IMG/VR virus record: IMGVR_UViG_3300033571_008540
Span: 1 to 36,093 of that record
Source of the DNA: a virus
Reading direction: 5' to 3' (one strand)
Length of the DNA stretch: 36,093 bases
Shown here: positions 6,823 to 16,109 of the stretch, one piece after another
How positions within the stretch are numbered: the first letter of the stretch is position 1
How the letters are laid out: the number at the start of each line of letters is the position of its first letter
Position numbers and translations under genes: made by a program
The notes under the pieces: model-generated
What the model saw: only the letters and a program-made list of their open reading frames with translations
Databases searched by the model: none
What the model was told of the DNA's origin: nothing

Positions 6823-8143
6823 GCACTTCAGCACTGAGCCGTCACCAGCCCGACACCACCAATTATTGATTGATAAGCTGCAAGATGTCGCTGATGGTAA
6901 AATCAAGCGCCTGATGGTGTTTATGCCGCCCGGTAGCGCTAAATCGTTCTATGCCAACGTGCAGTTTAGTTCGTGGTGGATGGCGCGGAATCCGGGTAAG
7001 AAACTCATAACTGCGAGTTATTCGCAAGAGGTGGCCGATAAATGGGGCAGGCGTGTTCGTGGCATCGTGAAGGATGAACAATTTGAACAAGCGTTCAATG
7101 TCGCACTAAGCGCAGAATCACAAGCCGCTGGTCGCTGGGCATTGAACGATGATACAGAATACTATGCAGTTGGCGTGGGCGGCTCGGTCACATCGTTTCG
7201 AGCTGATGGCGCTATTATCGATGACCCAGTGAAGGGGCGCGAGGAAGCCGAATCGGAAACCATGCGCGCTAAAATAAAGGAATGGTATCTCTCGGATTTC
7301 TGGACGCGCCTCAAGCCTGAATCGTTCGTGGTGTTAATCATGACGCGCTGGCATGAGGATGACTTAGCTGGATGGTTGCTAGAGCGTGCAAAGAATGGCG
7401 GCGAGCAGTGGGATGTCCTTTGCCTGCCAATGGAAGCCGATAGCGCTGATGACCCGATGGGGCGGCAGATTGGCGAACCGTTGTGGCCCCAGTGGTTTAC
7501 GCCGCACATGCTAACACAGGCGAAACTTGATGCGCGTAACTGGGCTTCATTGTATCAGCAGCGACCGTCACCTGAAACCGGGGCGTTCTTCGAGTCGCGC
7601 TGGTTCAAGTATTACGAAACGCTGCCCGATAATCTTCGGCTGTATGGTGCGAGCGATTACGCCGTGACTGATGGCGGTGGTGATTACACGGTTCACGGCA
7701 TCTTCGGGCTTGACACAGCGGATAACTTGTACGTTGTGGACTGGTGGCGTGGGCAGAAAGCAACGCTTGACTGGGTGGAGCAGCTCATCCTGATGATTAA
7801 GGCGCATCGGCCCGTCATGTGGTTTGAGGAGGCTGGCGTTATCTTCAAGAGCATGAACCCGATAATCACGAAACGGCAGCAAGAGGCTAACGCTTACTGC
7901 ACACGCAAGCAGATAACGCGCACTCGAAGCAAGGAAATGTCTGCACAGGCGATTCGTGGCCGTATGCAGCAAGGCAAGGTGTACCTACCTGCTGCCGCTG
8001 AATGGATGGCCTCGCTGCGTGCCGAAATGCTAACGTTCCCCAGCGGCAAACACGATGACCAAGTGGACGTTATGGCCTTGATTGGCATGGCGTTAGGTGA
8101 TATGAGCAATGACGTGACGCAGTATAAATCGATTATGATGTAG
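6722..8143 (+). CDS. terL: Terminase large subunit (packaging ATPase-nuclease)
   Basis: 473 residues. The ATPase domain has Walker A MPPGSAKS (residues 68-75), the TASYS segment after it (98-102) and Walker B ending in DD (167-168). The conserved SLYQQRPSP block (276-284) marks the linker to the RNase H-like nuclease domain, whose acidic residues are visible as SDYAVTD (311-317), FEEAG and HDDQVDV near the C-terminus. It cuts concatemeric DNA and pumps it through the portal. The ATG at 6722 has GAAGG nine bases upstream. A later in-frame ATG at 6794 would also keep the whole ATPase core. Confidence 0.92.
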   Translation: MQQSERLQAKLELLSALKKKHSLVMKDNFRAYIEHFSTEPSPARHHQLLIDKLQDVADGKIKRLMVFMPPGSAKSFYANVQFSSWWMARNPGKKLITASYSQEVADKWGRRVRGIVKDEQFEQAFNVALSAESQAAGRWALNDDTEYYAVGVGGSVTSFRADGAIIDDPVKGREEAESETMRAKIKEWYLSDFWTRLKPESFVVLIMTRWHEDDLAGWLLERAKNGGEQWDVLCLPMEADSADDPMGRQIGEPLWPQWFTPHMLTQAKLDARNWASLYQQRPSPETGAFFESRWFKYYETLPDNLRLYGASDYAVTDGGGDYTVHGIFGLDTADNLYVVDWWRGQKATLDWVEQLILMIKAHRPVMWFEEAGVIFKSMNPIITKRQQEANAYCTRKQITRTRSKEMSAQAIRGRMQQGKVYLPAAAEWMASLRAEMLTFPSGKHDDQVDVMALIGMALGDMSNDVTQYKSIMM

Positions 8144-8150
8144 GGGGATT

Positions 8151-8318
8151 ATGAACGCGCTAAGGATATATTATAAAATCAAGCATTGCATGAGGCAGAT
8201 GCGCTCACGCATTTTTGACCGCAAAGCAAGGCGTGCAGTAAGCTATGCACGCGACAAAGCGTCTGTTATATGGTTTTTAGACCGTGAGCGTCCGAATTGG
8301 CGCGCGAGATTAAAATAA
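8151..8318 (+). CDS. Small basic protein of unknown function
   Basis: 55 residues, very rich in Arg and Lys (MRQMRSRIFDRKARRAV), with WFLDRERPNW near the C-terminus. ATG at 8151, TAA at 8316-8318, and AGGGGG directly upstream. It starts eight bases after the large terminase stop, so it is in the packaging operon. High positive charge suggests nucleic acid contact, which is only an inference. Confidence 0.6.
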   Translation: MNALRIYYKIKHCMRQMRSRIFDRKARRAVSYARDKASVIWFLDRERPNWRARLK

Positions 8319-8332
8319 CCAATTAATTACTA

Positions 8333-8361
8333 TTGACAATGCGTCGCATTCGCAATAATAT
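8333..8361 (+). promoter_or_regulatory. Strong rightward promoter for the head genes
   Basis: TTGACA (8333-8338) and TAATAT (8356-8361) with exactly 17 bases between them, a near-consensus sigma-70 promoter in the 104-base gap between the small basic gene and the portal gene. The leader of about 55 bases carries no obvious gene. Confidence 0.75.
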
Positions 8362-8422
8362 CTCGCTTGTGCAGTCGCGGCGGTAACACGCATTAGGATA
8401 GCACCCACAACAAAGGGTGATT

Positions 8423-10654
8423 ATGTCTGAAGATATTTTAGGCCAAGCGAAAGCGCACTATGAATCAGCCCGTGATGGCTGGAAAGAAATCAACGAAAAA
8501 GCCCTTGAAGACCAGCAGTTTCTTAGCGATGAGCCTTATGCGCAGTGGGATGAGCGCGAAGCACAAGCCCGCATTGCAGTCAACCGCCCTGTTGTAGAAA
8601 TCGACCAGCTTAGCCAGTTCGTGCATCAGGTTGCTAACGATATTCGCCAGAACACGCCAGCGATTCACGTGCTACCTGTTGGTGACGATACCGACATCGA
8701 AACCGCTGAAATGATTGCAGGCCGCATTAAGGCCATTGAGTATAAATCCAACGCCGACGCCGCCTATGACATGGCCGCAGACTTCTCGATTCGTTCCTCG
8801 CTGGGCTTTATCCGCGTTGACCATTGTTACATCAACGATAAGGGCTTCGAGCAGGAATTGCGTATTAAACGCGTAGTCAATCCGCAAGCCATTCTGCTCG
8901 ACCCTAACAGCATTGAGCCAGACGGTTCGGACGCTAAGTATGGCTTCGTATTTGAGAAAATCACCGTAGCCGAGTTCAAGCGCAAATACCCCGATGCAAC
9001 TCCTATTTCGTTTGGTGAGGAGCCATCGTCGCGCATCCCCGGCGAGCAAGATGAGCTGACCATTGCCGAATATTACTACATCATCGACAACGACACGGAG
9101 CATGGTTTATTGAACGATGGTTCAAGCGAGCCAGTGGTCAAGGGCAAGAAATACAAATCAAAGCGCATGATTAACAAGCCCACCGTGATGCGTTGCTGGG
9201 TATCGGGCGAAGATATACTAACCGAGCCTTCCAAGTTCCCCGGCAAATACGTGCCACTAGTTCCTGTGTATGGCGAAGAAGCGTGGATTGGTGGCAAGCG
9301 CAATTTATACAGCCTGATTCGCAAGGCAAAATCGCCTGCCATGATGTATAACGCGCTGAAGTCATCGGAAACCGAGATTCTATTTAAGCAGCAGCAAGCG
9401 CCAGTGCAGGCAGCGGTTGGGCAGATGCGCGGGTTTGAGAATGACTGGCAAAAGCCCGATAAGGCGATGGTGCTGTACTATCACCAGACGGACGCAAGCG
9501 GACAGCCAGCACCACCCCCACAGCGTTTAGCGCCACCACAGGTTAGCAACGGTTACGCGCAGGCTTCGCTTGATGCTGAGGCAAACATCCGTAAATCGAT
9601 GGGCATGTACAACGCAGGCATTGGCCGTCGTGATGGTGACGCTTCAGGCGTTGCGCTTAAGCAGCTTGAAATGTCAGGTGATGTGGCCTCGCTGCACTTT
9701 GCTGATAACTTGAATCGTTCAGTTGCGCAGGTGGGCAAAATCATCGTGTGCGCGTTGCCTGAAATTGAAGATACGCCGCGCATCGTTTCTGTTGTTACGA
9801 AGGAAGATGAGATTAAATCCATTGGCATCAACGGCAAGATGACGCCAGACCAGAAACGCAGCTATGACTTCCGCACTGGTGAATATGATGTTCGCGTTGT
9901 TGCTGGCCCATCATTCACTACGCAGCGTCAAGAAGCTGGGCAGATGTATGCGGATTTAATTGGCAAGATGCCTGACCTGATGCCCATCATTGGCGACTTG
10001 GTGTTTAAATATCAGGATAACCCCGGCTCTCAGGCAATTAGCTCGCGCCTTAAGAAACTGGTTGACCCTAAGCTGCTTGACGAATCAGAGCGCGACAAAG
10101 AGCAGCCGGATATGGCGTTGCAGCAGATGCAGCAAGAGGCGCAACAGGTGATTGAAGCCGCACAACAGCAGATTCAGCAGCTAACTCAGGAATTGCAGGC
10201 TGCTAAAGCCGACAACGCAGTGAAGCAGGCTGATGTGCAGGTGAAAGGCGACGAGCTACAGCTTAAGGCCGCTGAGTTGCAGTTGAAGCAACAAGAGTTA
10301 GTTATGAAACGCGACGAGGCGGCGGCTAAGAATGAGCTAGAATATAAAAAGATGGAAGCCGACATCATTAAAACGCGCTTGGCAAGCAAATCATCGGTAA
10401 GCCCTGATTTAGCCATGACTGACCCCGATTTGCACGAATCAGGAGTTGCGCCAATAACTGTGGTGCTTGAGCAGTTTGCGAACCAGTCGCAACAACAAGC
10501 GCAGATTCTGGCTGAATCGTTGCAACAGATTGCCGCGGTTCAAGCGAATCAAGCCGAGCAACAGTCGCAGAGCATGGCGATGTTAGCGCAGGCGATTAAC
10601 ACCCCTAAGCAGGTAGTGCGGGATAAAGACGGCAACCTCATCGGGGTTAGATAA
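8423..10654 (+). CDS. Portal protein, P22 family
   Basis: 743 residues. The N-terminal half matches the P22-type portal: WDEREAQARIAVNRP, then a segment on NDIRQNTPAI and later RVVNPQAILLDPNS. Twelve copies form the ring through which DNA enters and leaves the head. From about residue 560 the protein becomes Gln/Ala/Glu-rich helix (QQMQQEAQQVIEAAQQQ and on), as expected for the long helical barrel of this family. The ATG at 8423 is chosen because AAGGG lies seven bases before it; a GTG two codons earlier is less likely. Its stop overlaps the next ATG (TAATG). Confidence 0.92.
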   Translation: MSEDILGQAKAHYESARDGWKEINEKALEDQQFLSDEPYAQWDEREAQARIAVNRPVVEIDQLSQFVHQVANDIRQNTPAIHVLPVGDDTDIETAEMIAGRIKAIEYKSNADAAYDMAADFSIRSSLGFIRVDHCYINDKGFEQELRIKRVVNPQAILLDPNSIEPDGSDAKYGFVFEKITVAEFKRKYPDATPISFGEEPSSRIPGEQDELTIAEYYYIIDNDTEHGLLNDGSSEPVVKGKKYKSKRMINKPTVMRCWVSGEDILTEPSKFPGKYVPLVPVYGEEAWIGGKRNLYSLIRKAKSPAMMYNALKSSETEILFKQQQAPVQAAVGQMRGFENDWQKPDKAMVLYYHQTDASGQPAPPPQRLAPPQVSNGYAQASLDAEANIRKSMGMYNAGIGRRDGDASGVALKQLEMSGDVASLHFADNLNRSVAQVGKIIVCALPEIEDTPRIVSVVTKEDEIKSIGINGKMTPDQKRSYDFRTGEYDVRVVAGPSFTTQRQEAGQMYADLIGKMPDLMPIIGDLVFKYQDNPGSQAISSRLKKLVDPKLLDESERDKEQPDMALQQMQQEAQQVIEAAQQQIQQLTQELQAAKADNAVKQADVQVKGDELQLKAAELQLKQQELVMKRDEAAAKNELEYKKMEADIIKTRLASKSSVSPDLAMTDPDLHESGVAPITVVLEQFANQSQQQAQILAESLQQIAAVQANQAEQQSQSMAMLAQAINTPKQVVRDKDGNLIGVR

Positions 10655-11457
10655 TGCCAATTAATCACGTTACAGTTGCGAGTGACCCGCAAGAGCCTAG
10701 GCTTGGCGCTTCTGATTGGAATGCGGCGCATACGAACCCTGATATTGCGGACGTTACTGGATTGCAGGCCGCTTTAGATGCAAAATCGCCACTAGCTAAC
10801 CCAGAATTTACGGGAACAGTTAAATTTACGACTCAGCAAGCGACCAATGCAGCAGGCACGACATTTAAAACCAATGGCGGCTCTGATTGGCTTCATGGTG
10901 GAAACGGCGGCTCTCCTAACGCCACTGCTTATGGTGGTTGGAATTTTGATGGGGCAACGGCTAACACGTTGGCTTCATTCGGTGCATCAAAAACACTTAC
11001 AAGTCTTGCTACTAGCACCTATCCAAGCCTTACTGAAATTAGCTACGTTAAGGGCGCGACTTCTGCAATACAAACGCAGATAAACGCAAAACAAGATACG
11101 CTTGTTTCTGCCACTAACATTAAAACCGTAAATGGGAGCAGCCTTTTAGGCTCTGGCGATTTAGCAATTACTAGTGCCATTTCATTTGCCGCGGTTGAGA
11201 AAAATCTTGGCAGCGTTCCTAAAACAGCGGGCAGCTTTACCGTGACTGGATTAAGCGGGCTTACGATTGGCAAGCCTGTAAATATGTTTCAAGCGGCTGG
11301 CCCATACACTGGCAAGGGAACGCGCGCAGATGAAGCGGAAATGGACGGGATTATTGTTAAGGCCGTAGTTACCGCTGTCGATACCATCACCGCTTATTGG
11401 AACGCAGCAACGCGGGTTAAGGGCAACGTAAAATTCAATTATTTAATAGGAGCATAA
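10654..11457 (+). CDS. Fibre-like structural protein
   Basis: 267 residues. Two stretches are typical of phage fibre proteins: ALDAKSPLANPEFTGTV (about 40-57) and NIKTVNGSSLLGSGDLAI (about 155-172). The rest is Thr/Ala/Gly-rich and low in charge, suggesting beta structure. Placement between portal and scaffold, away from the tailspike, suggests a head fibre or decoration rather than a host-binding tail fibre. GGGG precedes the start, which overlaps the portal stop. Confidence 0.68.
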   Translation: MPINHVTVASDPQEPRLGASDWNAAHTNPDIADVTGLQAALDAKSPLANPEFTGTVKFTTQQATNAAGTTFKTNGGSDWLHGGNGGSPNATAYGGWNFDGATANTLASFGASKTLTSLATSTYPSLTEISYVKGATSAIQTQINAKQDTLVSATNIKTVNGSSLLGSGDLAITSAISFAAVEKNLGSVPKTAGSFTVTGLSGLTIGKPVNMFQAAGPYTGKGTRADEAEMDGIIVKAVVTAVDTITAYWNAATRVKGNVKFNYLIGA

Positions 11458-11458
11458 A

Positions 11459-12922
11459 GTGGCAGTTATTGAGAGTGGTATCGACACAAACGTAGCAACG
11501 GTTAATTCTAACAAACAGTTGCTTGTAGTTACAGGCACGGATGCAGAAGGCGCTCCCGCACAAATCGGCGGCATGCGTAACTTTTCAGAGGTTGACCCCG
11601 GCACTATCACAGGCACCGCATTATTAAAATCTGGCGAAGTTTCCCTAGATTATCGCCAGCGTGTAGGTATTGACACAACTAAATTCAACTACACATTTAA
11701 CGCTACATCACAAAACACGGCTAACTGGCGTCACTCGTTTGCCACCATGACCATGACGCAATCGGCTGGTTTCTTAAACGTGAACGCTGCTGGTACTTCT
11801 ACGGTATCTGGCAACTACTCTTATTTAAACACATTTGCTTATTTCCCGCTTATTACCACAGCGCCATTAGCTGTTGAGTTTTCTTCAGCGTTTTCTGCAT
11901 TGCCGATTGCTAACGAAGTATTGCAGTTCGGTTTAGGAATTGCGACAGGTGCGGCTGATGTTGTAGACGGGGTATGGTTTGAATATACATCAGCAGGGCT
12001 TAAGGGATGCACGCGCTATAACTCCGGTACAGTTGTTAAAACCGACTTAGTCGCGTCGCTATCTATAAACGAAGTGCGCCATTTTACAATGGTGGTCGGC
12101 GAGGGCGAAATTCAGTTTTGGATTAATGACTTCCTCTATGGAACGCAAACTATTCCGGTAGGGCAGGGCCAGCCGTTTATGACTTCTGCGTTGCCTGTGT
12201 TTATTCAGAAATACAATAACGGCACTGTAGGTGCTTCACCCAACCTTATCGCTCGCTTCGGTGATGTGAACGTGTCCATCATGGACATTGCCACCAACAT
12301 GACATGGGCTAACCAAATGGCATCATGGGGCTTAGGATTGCAAGGGTTAGACGGCGGCACAATGGGTTCGCCGCAAATTCAATGGGCTAACACCGCCTTA
12401 CCTACCGCTGCTGCAGCAACTAACACCACGGCTGCTTTGGGTGCATTCCTCGGTGGTATTTTCCTAATGAACGCACCAGCGACATCGGCAACGGACGTCA
12501 TTATTGCATCGTGGCTTAATCCTGCTGGTGGGGTAAACCAAACGCCTCGCACGATTAAACTGCGCGGCATTAAGATTGATTGCGTAAACTCGGTTGCTGC
12601 GGTTGCTACTACTGCCACGACATTTGCGGTTGCGCTGGCATGGGGCGGCACTCAGTTATCGCTTGGTACGGTCACGGCGGATTCAGCATCGTTTGCTAAC
12701 AACACCGCAAAGGCACGCCGCATTCAGCCACTAGGGGTTATAAGCTTTCCTGTTGGTGCGGCTATTGGTGCGGCGGCAAGCCCGATTACGTTTGATTTTG
12801 AAGCGCCCATCGTTGTGAACCCCGGCGAATACTTGCAGGTTGTAGCCAAAATTCTTGTGGGTACTGCAACGGCTACCGAAGTATTCCAGTGGATTGTTTC
12901 GCCTAACCTTTATCATGAATAA
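11459..12922 (+). CDS. Large accessory structural protein, possible lectin-like fold
   Basis: 487 residues, GTG start with TAGGAG seven bases upstream. The opening VIESGIDTNVATVNSNKQLLV is an N-terminus I recognise from phage virion proteins (full name unknown). Residues about 75-250 alternate strands and look like a jelly-roll or concanavalin-like domain (VEFSSAFSAL, FGLGIATG, GEIQFWINDFLYGTQ). The C-terminal 200 residues are Ala/Thr-rich beta strands. Probably a virion surface protein; binding target unknown. Confidence 0.62.
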   Translation: MAVIESGIDTNVATVNSNKQLLVVTGTDAEGAPAQIGGMRNFSEVDPGTITGTALLKSGEVSLDYRQRVGIDTTKFNYTFNATSQNTANWRHSFATMTMTQSAGFLNVNAAGTSTVSGNYSYLNTFAYFPLITTAPLAVEFSSAFSALPIANEVLQFGLGIATGAADVVDGVWFEYTSAGLKGCTRYNSGTVVKTDLVASLSINEVRHFTMVVGEGEIQFWINDFLYGTQTIPVGQGQPFMTSALPVFIQKYNNGTVGASPNLIARFGDVNVSIMDIATNMTWANQMASWGLGLQGLDGGTMGSPQIQWANTALPTAAAATNTTAALGAFLGGIFLMNAPATSATDVIIASWLNPAGGVNQTPRTIKLRGIKIDCVNSVAAVATTATTFAVALAWGGTQLSLGTVTADSASFANNTAKARRIQPLGVISFPVGAAIGAAASPITFDFEAPIVVNPGEYLQVVAKILVGTATATEVFQWIVSPNLYHE

Positions 12923-12924
12923 AC

Positions 12925-13329
12925 ATGTCGGTATTTAACGGCCTAGTATTTTCGTCAACGGTATACCTTACGGATGTCAATCCCGTAGTTGATACGGTTG
13001 GCGACTCAACAAAGCACTCATACGACCTTTACCTTGAGAAGGAAAAACAACGCAAACTTAAGGCCAAGCAGGATGAAATCATAGCGCTACGGTTAGAGGC
13101 GCAAGAAAATCTAGTTAAAAAGCGCGAACTTGAGGCGCGCAAAGAAAAGCAAAATACACGGCAGTTACAAGCCACGGTTCGCCGTGAAGCAGAAATAAAC
13201 GAGGAACTTCTGGCGCTATTAGGCCAGCTTATGTTGCTTGAACAGGAATTCAATATGCGCCGCCACCGTGAGGAGGAGCTTATTGTTTTGATGCTGGCAT
13301 TGCCATTCGGAAGTTTGGCCGTGCATTAA
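12925..13329 (+). CDS. Coiled-coil protein of unknown function
   Basis: 134 residues. After about 35 ordinary residues, positions 36-115 form a highly charged continuous helix (repeated K/R/E with Leu/Ile at heptad-like spacing), so a coiled coil is likely. The C-terminus turns hydrophobic (LIVLMLALPFGSLAV), which could be an amphipathic or membrane-associated end. No good Shine-Dalgarno is visible; the ATG lies two bases after the previous stop, which suggests translational coupling. Confidence 0.62.
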   Translation: MSVFNGLVFSSTVYLTDVNPVVDTVGDSTKHSYDLYLEKEKQRKLKAKQDEIIALRLEAQENLVKKRELEARKEKQNTRQLQATVRREAEINEELLALLGQLMLLEQEFNMRRHREEELIVLMLALPFGSLAVH

Positions 13330-13342
13330 TTAACGCTTGCAA
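13328..13342 (+). repeat. 15-bp repeat, copy 2
   Basis: Identical to 6400-6414 (AATTAACGCTTGCAA). Here TTGCAA is followed after about 17 bases by TATATG, which overlaps the scaffold start codon, so its use as a promoter for the scaffold gene would give almost no leader. A protein site is equally possible. Confidence 0.45.
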
Positions 13343-13362
13343 CTTAGAAGGAATATGTTTAT

Positions 13363-14244
13363 ATGGATATACAGGCAGTAATCGCTGAGGCGCAATCTAG
13401 CGCAGAAGCAGCGGAACTCGAAACCACGGCGGAAGCAACCGCAACGGATACCGAGTCACAACCAGCCGAATCAACGACTAAAGAAAGCGAAGATGTAAAA
13501 GAGGATTTGTCCAAAAAGACAGATGCCGAACTTACGGCTGAGCAACTTGCTAAGCGCGAACGTAATCGACAGTCGCACCTTAACCGACAACAGGCTAAGT
13601 TGCGCCGCGAAAACCAAGAGCTTAAACAGAAAATTCAGCAATTTTCGCAACAAGCACCGACACGACAACAGCCAGCCGATGGCGGCGCACCCCTACCACC
13701 TAACGAGGATAATTATAATACTTGGGAGGAATACAGGGTTGCTGAACGCAAGTATTATGAGGATTTGGCTGATTGGAAAATCGAGCAGAAATTATCAGCT
13801 AGAGATAACAAGGCGGCGGAATCAAAAGAAGCCGAGCAAGTAAACGAGTATAAATCTGAAAGACTAAACCAGCACGCCGAGCGTGAAGTTGAGTTTGCCA
13901 AGGAAGTGCCCGATTACGAAGCTACTGTTTACGGTGATTACGCTGACTTCATGAACAATTTACCGCTTCCCGTTGCGGAAGCCCTACTTGAGGCGGATAA
14001 CGCTAGTTTAGCGCTGTACGCATTAGCAAAAGAGGGCGTCTTAGACCAACTGGAAAACATGTCACCTTACCGCATTTCTATTGAAATCGGCAAGGCTGAG
14101 GTTCGCGGTGAAAAGTACCTTGTTAAGGATGTAGCTACAAGCGCTCCTCCACCAGTACATGCAGCAAGGGGAACGGCAACGCCGGGCAAATCCCTAGCTG
14201 ATATGCCGATGGATGAGCTTTTATCAAAATTTAGAAATAGATAA
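13363..14244 (+). CDS. Capsid scaffolding protein
   Basis: 293 residues just upstream of the coat gene. It is highly charged, with an Ala/Glu/Thr-rich disordered start, a basic helix at about 65-105 (AKRERNRQSHLNRQQAKLR), a second long helix (about 125-180) and a C-terminus ending in DELLSKFRNR. This composition and place match phage scaffolds that guide procapsid assembly and then leave the head. The short basic C-terminal helix would bind the coat protein, as in P22 (known for P22, inferred here). AAGGA precedes the ATG. Confidence 0.85.
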   Translation: MDIQAVIAEAQSSAEAAELETTAEATATDTESQPAESTTKESEDVKEDLSKKTDAELTAEQLAKRERNRQSHLNRQQAKLRRENQELKQKIQQFSQQAPTRQQPADGGAPLPPNEDNYNTWEEYRVAERKYYEDLADWKIEQKLSARDNKAAESKEAEQVNEYKSERLNQHAEREVEFAKEVPDYEATVYGDYADFMNNLPLPVAEALLEADNASLALYALAKEGVLDQLENMSPYRISIEIGKAEVRGEKYLVKDVATSAPPPVHAARGTATPGKSLADMPMDELLSKFRNR

Positions 14245-14255
14245 GGAATCTAATC

Positions 14256-15509
14256 ATGGCTAACAATACTATTAATACAGTCAAAAATAATGCTGGCATT
14301 ATCGCTAAGATGATGGCTGGTGAATTAGTTGACAACCTGCAATTCTGCAATGCTATTAGCAAAGCAGACGCAAGCGACTATAAAGGTAAAAACGGCTACT
14401 CGGCTGGTGATACCGTGTACATCAACAAACCTGCGCGCGCAGAAGTAAGCAATGCCGGGTTTGACATTACGTCATCCATCGGCTCGCTGCTTGAGGAAAA
14501 AGTTGCAATGCCTCTTGACTTCACTGCAACTGCTAGTTTTGACCTCGATTCAGCAGAACTTGCTTCGACTGTGAATTTGGAAAGCGTGTACAACCGTTTC
14601 GTGAAGCCATACGCGCACAGCATGGCACAAAACATTGAACAGGGCTTTTTGACTCGCGCAATTAATAACACCGCTAACTTCGTCGGTACTCCCGGCTCGA
14701 CTTCGTTCAGCACCTCGCTGATGCTTTCGGCTGGCGTAAAACAGCAAGAGTTTCTGGCTCCTCAGGATGGCGAAAACTATGCTCTCTTGTCGCCTAAGGC
14801 TCAAGCTTCGGCACTGGATAACCGCAAATCGTTTGTGCAAGCAAGCGATGAGCTGGCGAAACAGTACAAGCGCGGCCTGATGGGTACTGCTGACGGCTTC
14901 ACCTACCTGAGCAACAACTTGCTGCCACGCGTTACTAACGGCGCTGACGTATCGGGTTTTGCAGTAGAAGCCTCGGTTGTAGCGATTAGCAACGGCATGG
15001 CAACCCTCGGTATTGATGGCGTGACTTCAGGCGCAACGATTCCAGCAGGCACCGTGTTTAGCATCAGCGGCGTGAACGCAGTACACCCACAAACGAAAGT
15101 TGACCTCGGCTACGAGCAACAGTTCGTTGTGACTGCGGCTGTAACGGAAACGTCTGGCAACAGCGTTACCTTGCAAATCAGCCCTGCAATTTACTACACG
15201 ACCACCGATTCGCGCCAAAACGTAAGCGCTGCTCCAGTTGATGAGGCTGCACTAACGATTTACAACGGCTCGGCTTCAACCACCTACACGAACAACCTTG
15301 TATTCCACAAGGATGCGTTCCGTATGGTTTCGGTGCCTCTGGTATTGCCTGAGAAAGCAGAATACGCTGCTCAGTACACCTACAAAGGTATCACGGTTGC
15401 AATCATCCGCGACTTCGACATTCTGAAGCGCCGCATGATTACCCGCCTTGACTTCCTCGGTGGCTTTGCTCCGGTGCGTCCAGAATGGGCTTGCCGTATC
15501 ACTGAGTAA
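14256..15509 (+). CDS. Major capsid protein, P22 coat family
   Basis: 417 residues, close to the P22 coat length (430). The N-terminus follows the P22 coat pattern: a helical NTINTVKNN start, then YSAGDTVYINKPAR and a long alpha stretch around AHSMAQNIEQGF. The C-terminus has LEKRRMITR-like DILKRRMITRLDFLGGFA, typical for the HK97 fold P-domain end. AAGGA lies nine bases upstream. It is followed by a strong hairpin, so its mRNA level may be set separately from downstream genes. Codon use is more G/C-ending than in the neighbours, fitting a highly expressed gene. Confidence 0.93.
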   Translation: MANNTINTVKNNAGIIAKMMAGELVDNLQFCNAISKADASDYKGKNGYSAGDTVYINKPARAEVSNAGFDITSSIGSLLEEKVAMPLDFTATASFDLDSAELASTVNLESVYNRFVKPYAHSMAQNIEQGFLTRAINNTANFVGTPGSTSFSTSLMLSAGVKQQEFLAPQDGENYALLSPKAQASALDNRKSFVQASDELAKQYKRGLMGTADGFTYLSNNLLPRVTNGADVSGFAVEASVVAISNGMATLGIDGVTSGATIPAGTVFSISGVNAVHPQTKVDLGYEQQFVVTAAVTETSGNSVTLQISPAIYYTTTDSRQNVSAAPVDEAALTIYNGSASTTYTNNLVFHKDAFRMVSVPLVLPEKAEYAAQYTYKGITVAIIRDFDILKRRMITRLDFLGGFAPVRPEWACRITE

Positions 15510-15517
15510 CACTAACG

Positions 15518-15543
15518 GGGGGCGGTGCCGTTGAACCGCCCCC
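15518..15543 (+). terminator. GC-rich hairpin after the coat gene
   Basis: GGGGGCGGT (15518-15526) pairs perfectly with ACCGCCCCC (15535-15543) around an 8-base loop, eight bases after the coat stop. The sequence after the stem (TAATAACTTT) is only weakly T-rich. It is therefore more likely a partial terminator or an mRNA-protecting 3' end than a full stop. Confidence 0.55.
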
Positions 15544-15567
15544 TAATAACTTTATACAGAGGAAATC

Positions 15568-16101
15568 ATGGCTAAAAATACAGTAAAATACGAAGGCACG
15601 TTTGGTGCCGATAACCGCAAGGTGATTAACGATAACTTCGCGGATATTTCGCGGGTTACAACCGCATTCAGCCAAACAAGCAGCACCACCCTTGCAAACG
15701 TTGTCGGGCTTTTGACCGATACGTTACAACCTGGTGTTTACGCTGTAGACATTAATCTTATCACGACTTCAGGTGCATCAGGCGGCGTCAAAGTTGCCCT
15801 CAAATGGGGCACTGCTTCGATGATTACCGCAACGGCCTTGTCTGTACAAGCAAACGCCGCTGCTGCAACCGCTAACACGACCTTCACAACTTCAACGGAT
15901 GCAGCATCGATTCTTGCAAGCACCGCAGCGATTGTGAACGTGCGTATTACTGGAACCATCACCGTAGCACTGGCTGGCACGTTGCAATTACAGGCTGCAC
16001 AGAACGCATCGGATGCCACAGCAACCACGGTTGCTCTGGGTTCAACGATAAGCTTTGCTGCAATCGGTGCAACTACGCCGCTTAGCTCTGCTATTGTATA
16101 G
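15568..16101 (+). CDS. Probable head decoration protein
   Basis: 177 residues, Ala/Thr/Val-rich, almost free of Cys and Trp, and beta-rich by pattern (PGVYAVDINLITTSG, VNVRITGTITVALAGTLQLQ). Such composition in the gene after the coat protein is typical of capsid decoration or stabilising proteins. AGAGGAAA precedes the ATG. No named family recognised. Confidence 0.62.
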   Translation: MAKNTVKYEGTFGADNRKVINDNFADISRVTTAFSQTSSTTLANVVGLLTDTLQPGVYAVDINLITTSGASGGVKVALKWGTASMITATALSVQANAAAATANTTFTTSTDAASILASTAAIVNVRITGTITVALAGTLQLQAAQNASDATATTVALGSTISFAAIGATTPLSSAIV

Positions 16102-16109
16102 GGGGAGTC

